Assembly: GCF_003096595.1 (NCBI RefSeq)
Contig: NZ_QEKO01000001.1
Coordinates: forward strand, 682,001-746,000
Source of the DNA: Pusillimonas noertemannii
GTDB lineage: Bacteria; Pseudomonadota; Gammaproteobacteria; Burkholderiales; Burkholderiaceae_B
Direction of reading: 5' to 3'
DNA: 64,000 bases
Both the position numbers and the translations under genes were made by a program. Numbering within the stretch: the stretch's first letter is position 1; each line of letters starts with the position of its first letter. Positions 1-8,738 of this stretch are shown piece after piece. Under the pieces are notes generated by a model. It searched no databases. It saw nothing but the letters and a program-made list of their open reading frames with translations, and had not been told where the DNA came from.

Positions 1-1305
1 GCGTTAGCGCCCGTCTTTGATGAACGAGACGCAGCCGACCTGGCGATCGAGGGCCGGATACCTTCCGGCATGCGTGGCATATTCATGCGCAACGGCCCCA
101 ATCCTCAGTTCAAGCCCGACGATCATTACGCCTATCCGTTCGACGGCACCGGAATGATCCACGCTGTCTACATAGAGGATGGCCGGGCACGATATCAGAA
201 CCGCTGGGTGCTGACCACGGAACTGGCAGAAGAGAGGGCTGCTGGTCAACGTCTTTATCACTCCACCCTTTCCGCGCCGCCGCATGCGAATCTTGCCAAT
301 ACCAATATCATCCATCACGCTGGCCGCTATCTTGCGCTCTTTGAAGGCGGCGCGCCTTACGAATTGGACCGCGACCTTAACACGCTGGGCGTCTTCGACT
401 ACGATGGTGTGCTACCGGGCGTAATGTCTGCGCACCCCAAGGTGGATCCGGTCAGCGCTGAGCTTTTTTCGGTGCAATACGATCTGGAAACGGGCGAATT
501 GCTTTATTTGCGCGCCGACAAAACCGGGCGTATCGATCGCATCGTACCGTTTCAGTCGCCCTGGCCCGCCATGGTCCATGACATTGCGCTGACACAGCAC
601 CATATCGTCGCCTTCGTGTGCCCCTTGGTATTCGATTTCTCGCGTCCGGGTCCCCCCGCCACTTGGCAACCGGAAAGGGGCACAATGGTTGCGCTGATCC
701 CGCGCGACGCACAGGCAGCGCAAGACGTGCAATGGATCAACGGCCCCGCATTCTTTCATTGGCATGTGATCAACGCTCATGAAGAAGGAGACCGTATCGA
801 GGTGGTCGTACCCTGGTACGACTCGTTCTCGTTGACCGGCAGCGCCAGAAAGCTGGAGTTGCATCGGATGATTATCCATGCCGATACCGAGCTGGTGGAA
901 GATCAGACGATAGATGACCAGGCTTGCGAATTTGGCCGCATCAACGACGCATATCTAGGGCGCAAGGCCCGCTATTGTTACGTCGGCCTGCGTGCGCCGC
1001 GATCCGGCGAGACGCCCCAGGTGGGCGCCTTCGAGGCGATCGCTCGGTACGATATGGATACCGGGCAAAAAGTGGTTCATCAGTTTCCCCATGGCGTCAC
1101 AGTGGGTGAGCCGGTATTCGTTGCCGCGCCCGAGAGCCTGCGGGAGGACGACGGCTTCATCGTCACATTCATACATGAAGAGGGACGTTCCGACGGCGGC
1201 TTCGTCATCCTCGACGCGCGCCACATCGAGCGGGGGCCGATGGCCGTGGTGCGCTTGCCGCGCCGGGTGCCCGCAGGGTTGCATGGCTCGTGGACACCGA
1301 TGTGA
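1..1305 (+). CDS. carotenoid oxygenase family protein (5' end outside window)
   Basis: The reading frame is open from base 1, so the N-terminus is missing and the ATG at base 70 is internal. Just after the window edge lies the family's RNGPNP motif. The four iron-binding histidine regions are recognisable: SAHPK (bases ~427-441), MVHDIA (~571), HWHVINAHEE (~760) and LHGSW near the C-terminus. Known members are Fe(II) dioxygenases that cleave carotenoids, stilbenes or lignin-derived alkenes; several bacterial ones cleave stilbene-type phenylpropanoid dimers. Given the aromatic catabolic genes downstream, a lignostilbene-type substrate is possible but only inferred. About 430 residues are visible, close to a full-length protein. 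Confidence 0.88.
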   Translation, partial: ALAPVFDERDAADLAIEGRIPSGMRGIFMRNGPNPQFKPDDHYAYPFDGTGMIHAVYIEDGRARYQNRWVLTTELAEERAAGQRLYHSTLSAPPHANLANTNIIHHAGRYLALFEGGAPYELDRDLNTLGVFDYDGVLPGVMSAHPKVDPVSAELFSVQYDLETGELLYLRADKTGRIDRIVPFQSPWPAMVHDIALTQHHIVAFVCPLVFDFSRPGPPATWQPERGTMVALIPRDAQAAQDVQWINGPAFFHWHVINAHEEGDRIEVVVPWYDSFSLTGSARKLELHRMIIHADTELVEDQTIDDQACEFGRINDAYLGRKARYCYVGLRAPRSGETPQVGAFEAIARYDMDTGQKVVHQFPHGVTVGEPVFVAAPESLREDDGFIVTFIHEEGRSDGGFVILDARHIERGPMAVVRLPRRVPAGLHGSWTPM

Positions 1306-1383
1306 TGGTCCCTGGAACTTGCGGGGTGACCAAGCAAGTCTTCGTACTCCAGCCATAAGGCATTCTAATAAAAATCGTCGGAG

Positions 1384-1399
1384 TCGCGCTGAAGCGCGA
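1384..1399. other. short hairpin between convergent genes
   Basis: TCGCGC-TGAA-GCGCGA forms a perfect 6-bp stem with a tetraloop between the stop of the carotenoid oxygenase gene (+) and the stop of vapC (-). No T-tract follows on either side, so terminator function is uncertain. Confidence 0.3.
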
Positions 1400-1403
1400 G
1401 TGC

Positions 1404-1784
1404 TCAGTGAGCCGTTGGCCGGTGTTTTACGCCAAAGCGTTCCGCCAAGGCTGAAAGGCGCTTGTCCAGTGTCCAGAGCTCTGTTTGTGGCGTCATCATG
1501 GTCGAAGCCAAGAGCAGCATATCAACCAGCCCGCAGCCTGAGCCGTAAAGTTTTTCGGATTCGACAAAGTCCAGGGTTTCTTTCAGAGTTGCTTGTCGGG
1601 AGTACTGCAGGTTATCGAGATCGATCAGAGTACGTGCCCGATTTGGTGGGGTTCCACAGGCCAACTCGCCAAGAACCATGGGGTGCACCATGACATGATC
1701 GCGCTCCAGCAAATAGACCAATCCCTGGTTCTCGCGCTTGAAGTGATCGACCCATACCGAAGTATCAACCAGTACACCCTTCAT
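1404..1784 (-). CDS. vapC: VapC-like PIN-domain toxin
   Basis: A 126-residue PIN-domain protein. The N-terminal DTSVWVDHF strand carries the first acidic residue (D7), GELACG gives E40, and later aspartates in GLVDMLLL and LWTLDKRL complete the usual acidic metal site. PIN toxins of VapBC modules are Mg-dependent ribonucleases. The start codon overlaps the stop of the upstream antitoxin gene by 4 bases (ATGA), the usual translational coupling. All acidic residues are present, so the enzyme is likely active; the RNA target is unknown. Confidence 0.9.
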   Translation of the reverse strand: MKGVLVDTSVWVDHFKRENQGLVYLLERDHVMVHPMVLGELACGTPPNRARTLIDLDNLQYSRQATLKETLDFVESEKLYGSGCGLVDMLLLASTMMTPQTELWTLDKRLSALAERFGVKHRPTAH

Positions 1785-1987
1785 GTTTCGGCGGGCTCTT
1801 GTTGGCGGCGCGGTATATGGGGCATCTGAGGCGCTGCCCCCCCAAGGGCCGCAAGTCGTTTCGCAGACTGTACACGTACGTACGTTTTGACTGCTTCACG
1901 AATTAGGTCGGCTTTTTCGATACCTGGCTCGGCTACTTGCAGCGCTCTTTCAAATAACGCATCGTCAATCGTTACGGTAGTTCGCAT
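1781..1987 (-). CDS. vapB: VapB-like ribbon-helix-helix antitoxin
   Basis: A 68-residue protein beginning MRTTVTIDDALFERAL, typical of the short VapB antitoxins that pair with PIN toxins: an N-terminal beta-strand and helices for DNA binding and dimerisation, and a basic, Pro/Gln-rich tail that would wrap the toxin. A strong ribosome site (GGAGG) lies 5-6 bases before the ATG. The start region is duplicated 188 bp away (see the repeat at 1981-2194). Autoregulation is expected for the family, but no clear operator was identified. Confidence 0.85.
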   Translation of the reverse strand: MRTTVTIDDALFERALQVAEPGIEKADLIREAVKTYVRVQSAKRLAALGGAAPQMPHIPRRQQEPAET

Positions 1988-2194
1988 GGGTCGCCTCCAT
2001 TAAGCCTGCATCAATATGTGCATCATATTACATCAAAACTGTGTTTGTGCCCGCGTTTTATTGTGTGTGTGCGCTGCAGGCATACGGGGAGCCCCCTCAA
2101 GGAGGCTGGTGTAATGACCCACCCGCATCTGCACCCCCAGTGAGCAGAAAATCAGCGGGTCATTACAATTCGCATGGGTTGCCTCCATTAAGCC
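1981..2194. repeat. 26-bp direct repeats bracketing a 58-bp inverted-repeat element
   Basis: Bases 1981-2006 and 2169-2194 match at 25 of 26 positions (TTCGCATGGG...CATTAAGCC). The first copy holds the vapB start codon and ribosome site, the second overlaps the PepSY stop codon. Between them, TGTAATGACCC (2110-2120) and GGGTCATTACA (2157-2167) form perfect 11-bp inverted repeats with TG...CA ends, like the joined ends of an insertion sequence that lost its body. The origin is inferred; the repeats are directly visible. Confidence 0.6.
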
Positions 2195-3399
2195 GTGGGT
2201 CGCAACTTGCGCGTTGTCCGCGCCCGACGCTTGCGCGCCCAGATCACCAGTCCGGTCATGCTCAGAGCCGCAACAGCAATCCCCATGAGCGATATCAACA
2301 CGCGTCCCGGCGTGCCCAGCAGCCGCCCGGAGTGAAGCGGCAATTGCGCCTGCATGAAAATGTCGCCGCCGGTGCCTCGACCCGGTACCTTTTCGCCGAT
2401 GATCGTACCCGTGTCTCCGTCAAGGTAGAGCACCTCGTTCCCCATGCCGTCGTCATCCCGGTCGTCTTCGGGCGTGAAGAACGTCACGCCATAGACGCCG
2501 AAGCGTTGGGCATAGAAGATGGACCCAGGGGGGGCGGCCCAGCCGCGGCGGCGGCCCTCGGCCTGGGCTACTGCAATGGCCTGCTCCCGGCCCAGCAACG
2601 GTTCGGCCAGTTCCCGCTCGCGACTACCCTGGCGCGATTCGAATGGCGAGGGCGTCAGAGGTGAGAAGACCGACACCAGCGGCCGCATCACTTGCGTACC
2701 CAGGTTCAGCGACACCGAGGTCACGGCCAGCATCAGCAGCAGACCCCACACCCACACGCCGCCGGAGCGATGGACATCGAAATTGAGCTTGGCCCCGCCC
2801 TGGCGCAGCCGGAAGCTCAACGACTTGCGCCAGGTGCGCCTATTGGGAAACGAGATACACAGCGCCAGGAAACTGTCGACGATCCAGACGGCCGACACGA
2901 CGCCCATCAGCCACACCCCGAAATCAATTCCCCAGCCCTTGGGAATGTGCATGGTGTAGTGCAGCTTGTAGAGGAAGGGCAGCAGATCTTCGCGCGATAG
3001 CGATATTCGGCCCCACTGCCGCCGTCCCTGGACCTGGCCGGTGGCCGGATCCACTGCCAGCTGGTTGAAGCCGAGGACATACGGCGCGCCGGTGGCGGGA
3101 TCGATGCGCGGGGCGACGCCCAGCATCGCCGTATGGCCGGGTTCCAGTGCGAGCGGCAAGAAGCTGACCCGTAGGCGCGGATCGTCCGCCTCGGCCCGGC
3201 GGGCCAGCTCCAGGGGCGGAAGCGGGCTGTCCGTCTCGCCGGAGGCGGCCCGGAACAGCCCGGGATTGGCCCACTCGTCGAGTTCGTGATTCCAGGCGAT
3301 CACCGCGCCGGTCAAGCCGGCGATAAACAGGAACAGGGCGATGAACAGGCCGCACCAGCGGTGCATCACCACCAGCGCGCCACGCGTGCCGCCGCGCAT
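2188..3399 (-). CDS. PepSY-associated transmembrane protein of iron locus
   Basis: A 403-residue inner-membrane protein. I chose the ATG at 3399 because it overlaps the receptor stop codon (ATGA) and is followed at once by MHRWCGLFIALFLFIAGLTG, a typical first membrane helix of the PepSY_TM family. Further hydrophobic segments lie around WLMGVVSAVWIVDSFLAL, GLLLMLAVTSVSL and the C-terminal VLISLMGIAVAALSMTGLVI, followed by a basic tail. In other bacteria such proteins sit beside TonB-dependent siderophore receptors, and some act as ferric-siderophore reductases. That role is inferred from the family and from the coupled receptor gene. Confidence 0.85.
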   Translation of the reverse strand: MRGGTRGALVVMHRWCGLFIALFLFIAGLTGAVIAWNHELDEWANPGLFRAASGETDSPLPPLELARRAEADDPRLRVSFLPLALEPGHTAMLGVAPRIDPATGAPYVLGFNQLAVDPATGQVQGRRQWGRISLSREDLLPFLYKLHYTMHIPKGWGIDFGVWLMGVVSAVWIVDSFLALCISFPNRRTWRKSLSFRLRQGGAKLNFDVHRSGGVWVWGLLLMLAVTSVSLNLGTQVMRPLVSVFSPLTPSPFESRQGSRERELAEPLLGREQAIAVAQAEGRRRGWAAPPGSIFYAQRFGVYGVTFFTPEDDRDDDGMGNEVLYLDGDTGTIIGEKVPGRGTGGDIFMQAQLPLHSGRLLGTPGRVLISLMGIAVAALSMTGLVIWARKRRARTTRKLRPTA

Positions 3400-5927
3400 C
3401 AGAACTGGTAGCGCGCGGTCAACATCACGTTGCGCGGCTCGCCATAGACATTGCTCGGAAAGCTCACGCTGCCGGACAGCGCGTTGTAGTACTTCTTGTC
3501 GAAGATGTTGTTGATATTGAGCTGCATGTCCAGCTTCGATGTCGCCTGCCACCCGACCACCAGGTCGACGACGGTGTAGGCGCTCTGGGCAATGCGGAAG
3601 GGTACACCGCTGGTGGTGCCCTCGTTATAGATCGAGTCCTGGCGGTAGATCGAGCCGCCGATGCGCCAGCCGTGAAGGGCGCCGGGCAGCCGGTACATGG
3701 TCGACAACTTGAACAGATGTCGCGGCGTGTCGGTGTCGAAGAGCTCGCCCACATTGCTGGGATTCGCATCCTTGCGATAGCGCGCGATGGCCACCGTGTA
3801 GCCGATACTTACCTGCCAGTTGGGCGTGATGGCCCCCTGCACCTCAAGTTCCACGCCCTGGCTGCGCACCTCGCCAGCAGCCGAATAGCAGGTAACGCTC
3901 GGGTAGCCTGCGCATTGGCTCTGGTCGGAGCTGCGGTAGGCACGATTTTTCTGATCCATGCGGAACACTGCTGCCGAGGCATTCAGCGCACCATCGAAGT
4001 ATTCGCCCTTGATACCGATTTCGTAGTTGCGGCCCACCACCGGTTCCAGCAGCTTGTTGTTGGCGTCCCGGTAGTTCTGGGGCTTGAAGATGTCGGTGTA
4101 GCTGGCGTAGAGCGAGTGTTGGTCGTTCAGGTCGTAGACCAGGCCGGCGTACTTTGTCAGCTGCTCGTTGACGCTGTAGCGGTTATGCGCAGTGACGGAT
4201 GGCGTGTTCGAGGTGAAGTTCGGATAGGTGTTGACGGTGTCGTTGTAGTCGAACCAGTCCATCCGCGCGCCCAGTATCAGCTTCAGCGGGTCGGCCAGGG
4301 TCAGGCGCGTCGTGGCATACACGCTTTGCTGGGTGATCCTGGCGTCCATCCAGTCTCGCAGCGGAATGTTGGGGTTGGCGACGGCGCCCGGGTCGAAGTT
4401 GAAAAGGTCGAGGTCGTCGTCAAGAACCACGCCTTGGCGGCTGTTGCCGTCGAAATCGACCTTACGGTAGCTGGCGCCCAGTACCAGCTCGTGCGTGCGG
4501 CCCAGCAATTCGAAGGGGCCATTGGCGTACAGGTTCACGCTGCTTTGCTTTTCCTTATGGGCGTTGCGCGCACCCAACTGCCTGTAGTTGCCGGTGGTGA
4601 TGTTGTAGTTGAGGTAATGGCCCAGCATGTCGACATCGGCCTGCGCATAGTACGCCGACAGGTGCATGCGCCAGCCGTTATCGAACCGGTGGTCGAGTCC
4701 CAAGAAGGCCGAGTCGGTGGTCTTGTTCCAATGTTCCCAGTCATTGGCGTAGGACGTGGATCGAGGCAGTCCCAGATCGCTGCCGTCGCTCGCCACGGGC
4801 AGGCCCGTGAAGCCGTTGCCGTGCAGCCGGTTCTCATGATGCAGCGCGCTGAGCGTCAGCATGGTGGAGGCACTCAGGTCTTTCTCCAATATCCCATAGA
4901 ACGTTTGGCCGTTGCTGCTTTCGCCGCGCTTGTAGCTTCCATGGTCCTGAGCGGCGATCACGGCGCGACCGCGCAGGCTGCCGTCCTCCGATAGCGGACC
5001 AGAGGCGTCCAGCTCTGCTCTATAGCGGTCCCAGCTGCCCGCGCTCACGCCGACGGACACCTGCGGCACATCGGTCGGCCGCTTGCGCACCAGGTTGATG
5101 GCGGCCGACGGGTTGCCTGCGCCCTGCATGAGTCCGGTGGCGCCACGCACGATTTCCACGCGGTCGTAGATAGCCATGTCGGTGGCCAGCAGGTCCTGCG
5201 ACAGGTTAGAGCTGTCCAGGCTCACGGGCAGGCCGTCGTACATGATGTTGTCCACGTACATGCCGCGCGAATAGAAGGATGCGCGCTCTGGCCCGAAACG
5301 CCGGAATGTCAGGCCGGGAGCAGCCTGCACCACGTCGTTGACCGTCGCCAGGCCTTGATCCTGGATGCGTTGACGGGTAATGACGGTGACCGCCTGCGGC
5401 GTCTCGCGCATGGACAGATTGAGCCGGTTGGCGGTGCTCATGCTGCCGCTGGTGTACGAGCGCGTGCCCTCGGTCGTGCCGTCGGCCGCAGCGGTGCCGG
5501 TCACCGTGATCAGGGGCAGCATGGCGGCGTCGGGCGCTTCGGGTGAGAGCGTGTTGTCGACACGCAGCACGAACGCACCATTGTCCAGTTGCACGGCTTG
5601 AAGGCCGCTGCCGGCGAGCAAAAGGGCCAGCGCGTCGGTTGCCGGATGTCGGCCATTTACGCCGGCCGTGCGTTTGCCTTGGGTTTGCTCGGCGGTGAAG
5701 GTCAACATGATGCCGGCCGTGCTGGCCAGCTGACGCAACGCCGGAGCCAGCGGCCCGGCGGCAATCCTGAAGTCGGTCGCGGCGGTTCCGGCGGCAGCAG
5801 CGGCGCCTTGAGCATGCGCGAGGGCCGGTGCGCCGGCCGCCAGGGTGATGATCAGCGCCAGGGCGGCAAGCGCAACAGGAGATGAATGTGGGCGCCCCGA
5901 ATCTTGAGCGCGGTGCAGGTTCGGCAT
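3399..5927 (-). CDS. TonB-dependent siderophore receptor with N-terminal signalling domain
   Basis: An 842-residue outer-membrane receptor. A signal peptide (~1-40, ending ALAHAQ) is followed by a secretin/TonB short N-terminal domain (~53-122, FRIAAGPLAPALRQLASTAG), then a plug (~175-290, with ETPQAVTVITRQRIQDQG) and a long beta-barrel ending in YQF, the usual C-terminal aromatic. The N-terminal extension is what FecR-type anti-sigma regulators contact, so this is a transducer receptor in the manner of FpvA or FecA. The sigma factor and FecR genes lie directly upstream on the same strand. The barrel most resembles ferric hydroxamate or catecholate receptors; the siderophore is not determined. 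Confidence 0.93.
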   Translation of the reverse strand: MPNLHRAQDSGRPHSSPVALAALALIITLAAGAPALAHAQGAAAAAGTAATDFRIAAGPLAPALRQLASTAGIMLTFTAEQTQGKRTAGVNGRHPATDALALLLAGSGLQAVQLDNGAFVLRVDNTLSPEAPDAAMLPLITVTGTAAADGTTEGTRSYTSGSMSTANRLNLSMRETPQAVTVITRQRIQDQGLATVNDVVQAAPGLTFRRFGPERASFYSRGMYVDNIMYDGLPVSLDSSNLSQDLLATDMAIYDRVEIVRGATGLMQGAGNPSAAINLVRKRPTDVPQVSVGVSAGSWDRYRAELDASGPLSEDGSLRGRAVIAAQDHGSYKRGESSNGQTFYGILEKDLSASTMLTLSALHHENRLHGNGFTGLPVASDGSDLGLPRSTSYANDWEHWNKTTDSAFLGLDHRFDNGWRMHLSAYYAQADVDMLGHYLNYNITTGNYRQLGARNAHKEKQSSVNLYANGPFELLGRTHELVLGASYRKVDFDGNSRQGVVLDDDLDLFNFDPGAVANPNIPLRDWMDARITQQSVYATTRLTLADPLKLILGARMDWFDYNDTVNTYPNFTSNTPSVTAHNRYSVNEQLTKYAGLVYDLNDQHSLYASYTDIFKPQNYRDANNKLLEPVVGRNYEIGIKGEYFDGALNASAAVFRMDQKNRAYRSSDQSQCAGYPSVTCYSAAGEVRSQGVELEVQGAITPNWQVSIGYTVAIARYRKDANPSNVGELFDTDTPRHLFKLSTMYRLPGALHGWRIGGSIYRQDSIYNEGTTSGVPFRIAQSAYTVVDLVVGWQATSKLDMQLNINNIFDKKYYNALSGSVSFPSNVYGEPRNVMLTARYQF

Positions 5928-6029
5928 GTTCTTCCTTATGGTTGGACCTCCGAAAATTCCGGTCCCTTATAAGGTAGGTGCCGCGAAAACGCCGATCGGG
6001 CAGTCGATGCGCAAATTTTTTTCGTGGCC

Positions 6030-7043
6030 TTATTCAGCCGGTACGACCGTCGCCCAGAAACGGGTGCGCCACTGCACGCGTACCGGCAGCACGCTGGGCA
6101 GTGTGGCCAGGATGCGGTCGGTGTCGGCCAAAGGGAAGACACCTGAAATGCGCAGACCCGCGATATGCGGATCGACGCGCAACACGCCCGGCCGGTAGCG
6201 ACCCAGTTCGGCCAGGAAGTCGTCCAGCCGCTGCTCGTCAGCCACCAGCTGACCCCGCGCCCACGCATCCGCGTGTTCATCGGCTGGGCGCGGCGCCTCG
6301 ACCGCGTTGCGGCTGAACTGGGTCCGCTCGCCGGCGTGCAGCAGACGTGCACTGCCGGACCCGCTCCAGGGGGAAACTTCCACGGCGCTCTCCAGAACGG
6401 CCACACTGGTCCGTTCGGCGTGCTGTCGTACGGTGAACCGGGTGCCCAGCGAGCGGATGCTGCCTTCGGCAGTCGCCACCCACAGCGGCCGCGGATCGGT
6501 CAGCCCCGGCCCATGGCCTGTGGCGACCATGATCTCGCCCGCCACCAGCACGATGCGGCGCTGGTTCGTGTCGAAGCGCAGATCCACCGCGCTGTCCGTG
6601 TTGAGCGTCAGCCGGGTGCCGTCCTCGAGTGTGAAGTTGCGCTGCTCGCCAGTGCCGCTGCGGCAGTCGGCCAGGGTGGGTTGCCAGGTGCCGGTGTGAG
6701 AGGCGAGGAGCCCGGCGCCCGTGGCCAAGCCGCCCCACAGCAGCATTCGGGTGGCCCGCCGGCGGGCGGGGGAGGACGGTCGGTCGCTCGCGCCGTAGGA
6801 CGACAGGGCCGCATAAGCCGGAGCGCGCTCCAACGATTTCATCCGGCCCGTGACGGACTCGACGTGCTGCCAAGCGGCTTCGTGGTCGACATGCGCCTGG
6901 CGCCATTGCTGCCATTGGCGTTGCTGTTCATCGCCCGCCTCTCCGGACATCAGCAGAGTGAGCCAGTCCGCGGCAGCATCCGCGGTGGTCCGGCTGATGA
7001 CCCGACCGCTGGGCAGGATCAGTGTGTCTCTATTGGAGGCCAT
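6030..7043 (-). CDS. FecR-family anti-sigma / sigma-activating regulator
   Basis: A 337-residue protein. The N-terminal ~20-65 region (AADWLTLLMSGEAGDEQQRQW) is the DUF4880 segment that binds ECF sigma factors in the cytoplasm. One membrane helix is seen at ~100-116 (MLLWGGLATGAGLLASH). The periplasmic FecR domain follows (~125-235), then a C-terminal region (VLRVDPHIAGLRISGVF) that would meet the receptor's signalling domain. It starts 4 bases after the sigma factor gene and precedes the receptor, the classic fecI-fecR-fecA order. Signal transfer from loaded receptor to sigma factor is established for the family. Confidence 0.92.
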   Translation of the reverse strand: MASNRDTLILPSGRVISRTTADAAADWLTLLMSGEAGDEQQRQWQQWRQAHVDHEAAWQHVESVTGRMKSLERAPAYAALSSYGASDRPSSPARRRATRMLLWGGLATGAGLLASHTGTWQPTLADCRSGTGEQRNFTLEDGTRLTLNTDSAVDLRFDTNQRRIVLVAGEIMVATGHGPGLTDPRPLWVATAEGSIRSLGTRFTVRQHAERTSVAVLESAVEVSPWSGSGSARLLHAGERTQFSRNAVEAPRPADEHADAWARGQLVADEQRLDDFLAELGRYRPGVLRVDPHIAGLRISGVFPLADTDRILATLPSVLPVRVQWRTRFWATVVPAE

Positions 7044-7047
7044 GATG

Positions 7048-7560
7048 TCAGACAGCCAACGCGAACATGCATTCGCGGTTGGCCCTGGTCAGATATTGCT
7101 TTACCGAACTGGTCGAGGTCCCCAACCGCTTGGCGATCTCGGCGTAGCTCAGTTCGACCAGGTGTGCCAGCAGAAAAGCTTCCCGCACCTTGGGAGGCAG
7201 GCCATCGAGCACGCGGTCGATCTGCTGCAGGCTCTCGACGGCCATTAGCTGCGCTTCCGGCGAAGGAGCCACTTCCTCCGGCAGGCAGGCGAGGGCCTCG
7301 AGGTAAGCGGTTTCGAGCAACTGCCGGCGGTGCCGGTGTGCGAGGAGCCGACCGGCGACCGTCGCCAAGAACGGACGCGGCTGCCGGATCTCGACAGCCG
7401 CGGTCTTGCGGTCGAGCAGGCTTAGAAAAGTGTCCTGCGCCAGATCCGCGGCCGCGAACGTGTCGCCAACCCGCCTGCGCAGCCAGCCTTGAAGCCACGT
7501 GCTGTGCTCGACATACAGCTTGGCCAAATCATCGGTAATAGGAGGATCCTGGGCGGGCAT
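7048..7560 (-). CDS. FecI-like ECF RNA polymerase sigma factor
   Basis: A 170-residue ECF sigma factor. Region 2 (~10-75) includes AADLAQDTFLSLL and RPFLATVAGRLLAHRHRR; region 4 (~110-165) includes LPPKVREAFLLAHLVELSYAE and the helix-turn-helix KRLGTSTSSVKQYL. Length and motifs fit the iron-starvation FecI/FpvI group, which drive transcription of their own receptor gene. A Fur-type palindrome lies 26-44 bases before the start codon, so repression by iron is likely. Confidence 0.93.
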   Translation of the reverse strand: MPAQDPPITDDLAKLYVEHSTWLQGWLRRRVGDTFAAADLAQDTFLSLLDRKTAAVEIRQPRPFLATVAGRLLAHRHRRQLLETAYLEALACLPEEVAPSPEAQLMAVESLQQIDRVLDGLPPKVREAFLLAHLVELSYAEIAKRLGTSTSSVKQYLTRANRECMFALAV

Positions 7561-7585
7561 GAGGACGGAAAAGAAAAGCCTATCA

Positions 7586-7604
7586 AATGAGAATTGATCT
7601 CATT
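7586..7604. promoter_or_regulatory. probable Fur box before the sigma factor gene
   Basis: AATGAGAATTGATCTCATT is a 19-bp inverted repeat (AATGAGA/TCTCATT arms). Its core TGAGAAT-T-GATCTCA fits the Fur 7-1-7 pattern (TGATAATNATTATCA) with three differences. It lies just upstream of a FecI-type sigma factor, where iron control is expected. Confidence 0.7.
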
Positions 7605-7772
7605 ATATATGATCACAATCGAACTAATCGATTCCGTGCCTCAGGGTCGATCTATGCTTTAACAGAATGGCGGCGTTCTCCCGGCGTCATGTCGAAGCGG
7701 CGTGGGGCACCGGCATCTTGCCGCGGTGGATCAAGCACTAACGCAATCAAAATCGTCGGTTTTTTTCGGCTC

Positions 7773-8216
7773 TTAAAGGTTGGGACTAATACAGCGCAAG
7801 CGTGGGAAATAGTTACGATAGGGCCGCTCGTCGCGGCTGAGTACGCTCAGGTTGGCTGCAGCCGCATGGGCGCCAATGTAGAAATCAGGCAGTGGAACCA
7901 GGCGGGTTCCGCCTGCACGCCGGTAGTTCAAATACGCCTTTGCGGCTAGCCCTGCGCAGGCCCATGGCAGGGGGCTGCGCAGCGTTTCGTAGACGTCGAG
8001 CATCGCGTCCAGCGCCTCGATGTCGGGACCGGGGACCAACAACTCGGTGTAGATCACCAGATTGACGTGCAGGGGCGCTTGCTCGCTGCAACGCTGGATC
8101 TGATCGACAGACCACTCATGCCAGTGGCTTTCGGGGTCCATGCAGTCGATCCAGATATTGGTATCGACCAGAAAGCCGGCCGACCCATCGTACTTGGACA
8201 GATCAAGCACGGTCAT
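7773..8216 (-). CDS. PIN-domain toxin of an AbrB/PIN toxin-antitoxin pair
   Basis: A 147-residue PIN-domain protein. The frame is open further upstream, but the ATG at 8216 is chosen because it overlaps the antitoxin stop by 14 bases and leads into FLVDTNIWIDC (D18), the usual first PIN strand. E58 (YTELL) and later aspartates in LPDFYIGAHAAA and SRDERPY supply the remaining acidic positions. Predicted role: Mg-dependent ribonuclease toxin. It resembles the chromosomal VapC-like PIN proteins encoded after AbrB-type antitoxins. Confidence 0.85.
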   Translation of the reverse strand: MTVLDLSKYDGSAGFLVDTNIWIDCMDPESHWHEWSVDQIQRCSEQAPLHVNLVIYTELLVPGPDIEALDAMLDVYETLRSPLPWACAGLAAKAYLNYRRAGGTRLVPLPDFYIGAHAAAANLSVLSRDERPYRNYFPRLRCISPNL

Positions 8217-8466
8217 CGACGTCGGGGCGCAGGAATGCCATGATGGACTCACCGTCCATCTGCCTGAAGGGCTTATCCAGGCTCGTGCGCACTCTGGCGG
8301 CAGCCGCGCGCAGCGCTGTACGCCGGTCGTCCGTTCCCGTGCCGACTTTCTGGATGATGATTTTTCCGCCTTCCAGAGCAAAGGATACCTGGCTGCCCGG
8401 CAGGATGCCGGCGGCGTCACGCAGGCGCTTGGGAATGGTGATTTGCCCTTTTTCAGTGACTTGCAT
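8203..8466 (-). CDS. AbrB/SpoVT-type (swapped-hairpin) antitoxin
   Basis: An 87-residue protein whose first ~45 residues (MQVTEKGQITIPKRLRDAAG, then GSQVSFALEGGKIII) are a textbook AbrB/MazE-type swapped-hairpin DNA-binding domain. The C-terminal half (SLDKPFRQMDGESIMAFLR) would bind the toxin. It overlaps the PIN gene downstream by 14 bases. This is a second toxin-antitoxin pair of a different antitoxin class from the VapBC at 1.4-2.0 kb. Confidence 0.87.
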   Translation of the reverse strand: MQVTEKGQITIPKRLRDAAGILPGSQVSFALEGGKIIIQKVGTGTDDRRTALRAAAARVRTSLDKPFRQMDGESIMAFLRPDVDDRA

Positions 8467-8738
8467 GGCCAGGCTCCAATAAAGTAGTAATTCCTAGTTG
8501 GAATTCTACCTTCCTCGGATGCTGGATGTAAATGGATGCGCGGACACTGTGGCCTTGCCAACGAGTCTTCGGGCCTCGGCGTCCTTGGGGAGCACATTGG
8601 CGATTCAGGTCCACTTGCCCACGGGCGCCGAGATGCCGGTCAGGCGCCGCAGGGCACGACAATAGCGATCCAGCGGCCGAAGGCAATCGCCATACCCGTC
8701 GGCCCGACGATGCGCCTGGCTTTTCGTAAGGCGAGAGC
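8467..8738. other. intergenic region between antitoxin and binding-protein genes
   Basis: This 272-bp stretch lies between the antitoxin start and the 3' end of the next minus-strand gene. It is GC-rich and holds short open frames on both strands but no recognisable domain. A palindromic AATTCCTAGTTGGAATT segment around 8490-8506, next to the antitoxin start, could be its operator. Confidence 0.3.

Noticed and set aside
3672-4994. 440-codon open frame on the plus strand
   Set aside because: It is antisense to the TonB-dependent receptor gene; its valine- and glycine-rich text is typical of shadow frames in GC-rich genes.
6165-7538. 457-codon open frame on the plus strand
   Set aside because: It is antisense to fecR and the sigma factor gene, both with clear domains; no domain is visible in the antisense frame.
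1371-7760. AAAATCGTCGG shared near the ends of both PIN-toxin genes
   Set aside because: The match is only 11 bases and the flanks differ; probably chance.
7773-8597. 274-residue version of the PIN protein
   Set aside because: The first 127 residues overlap the AbrB antitoxin gene in another frame and carry no domain; the ATG at 8216 gives a normal PIN protein.
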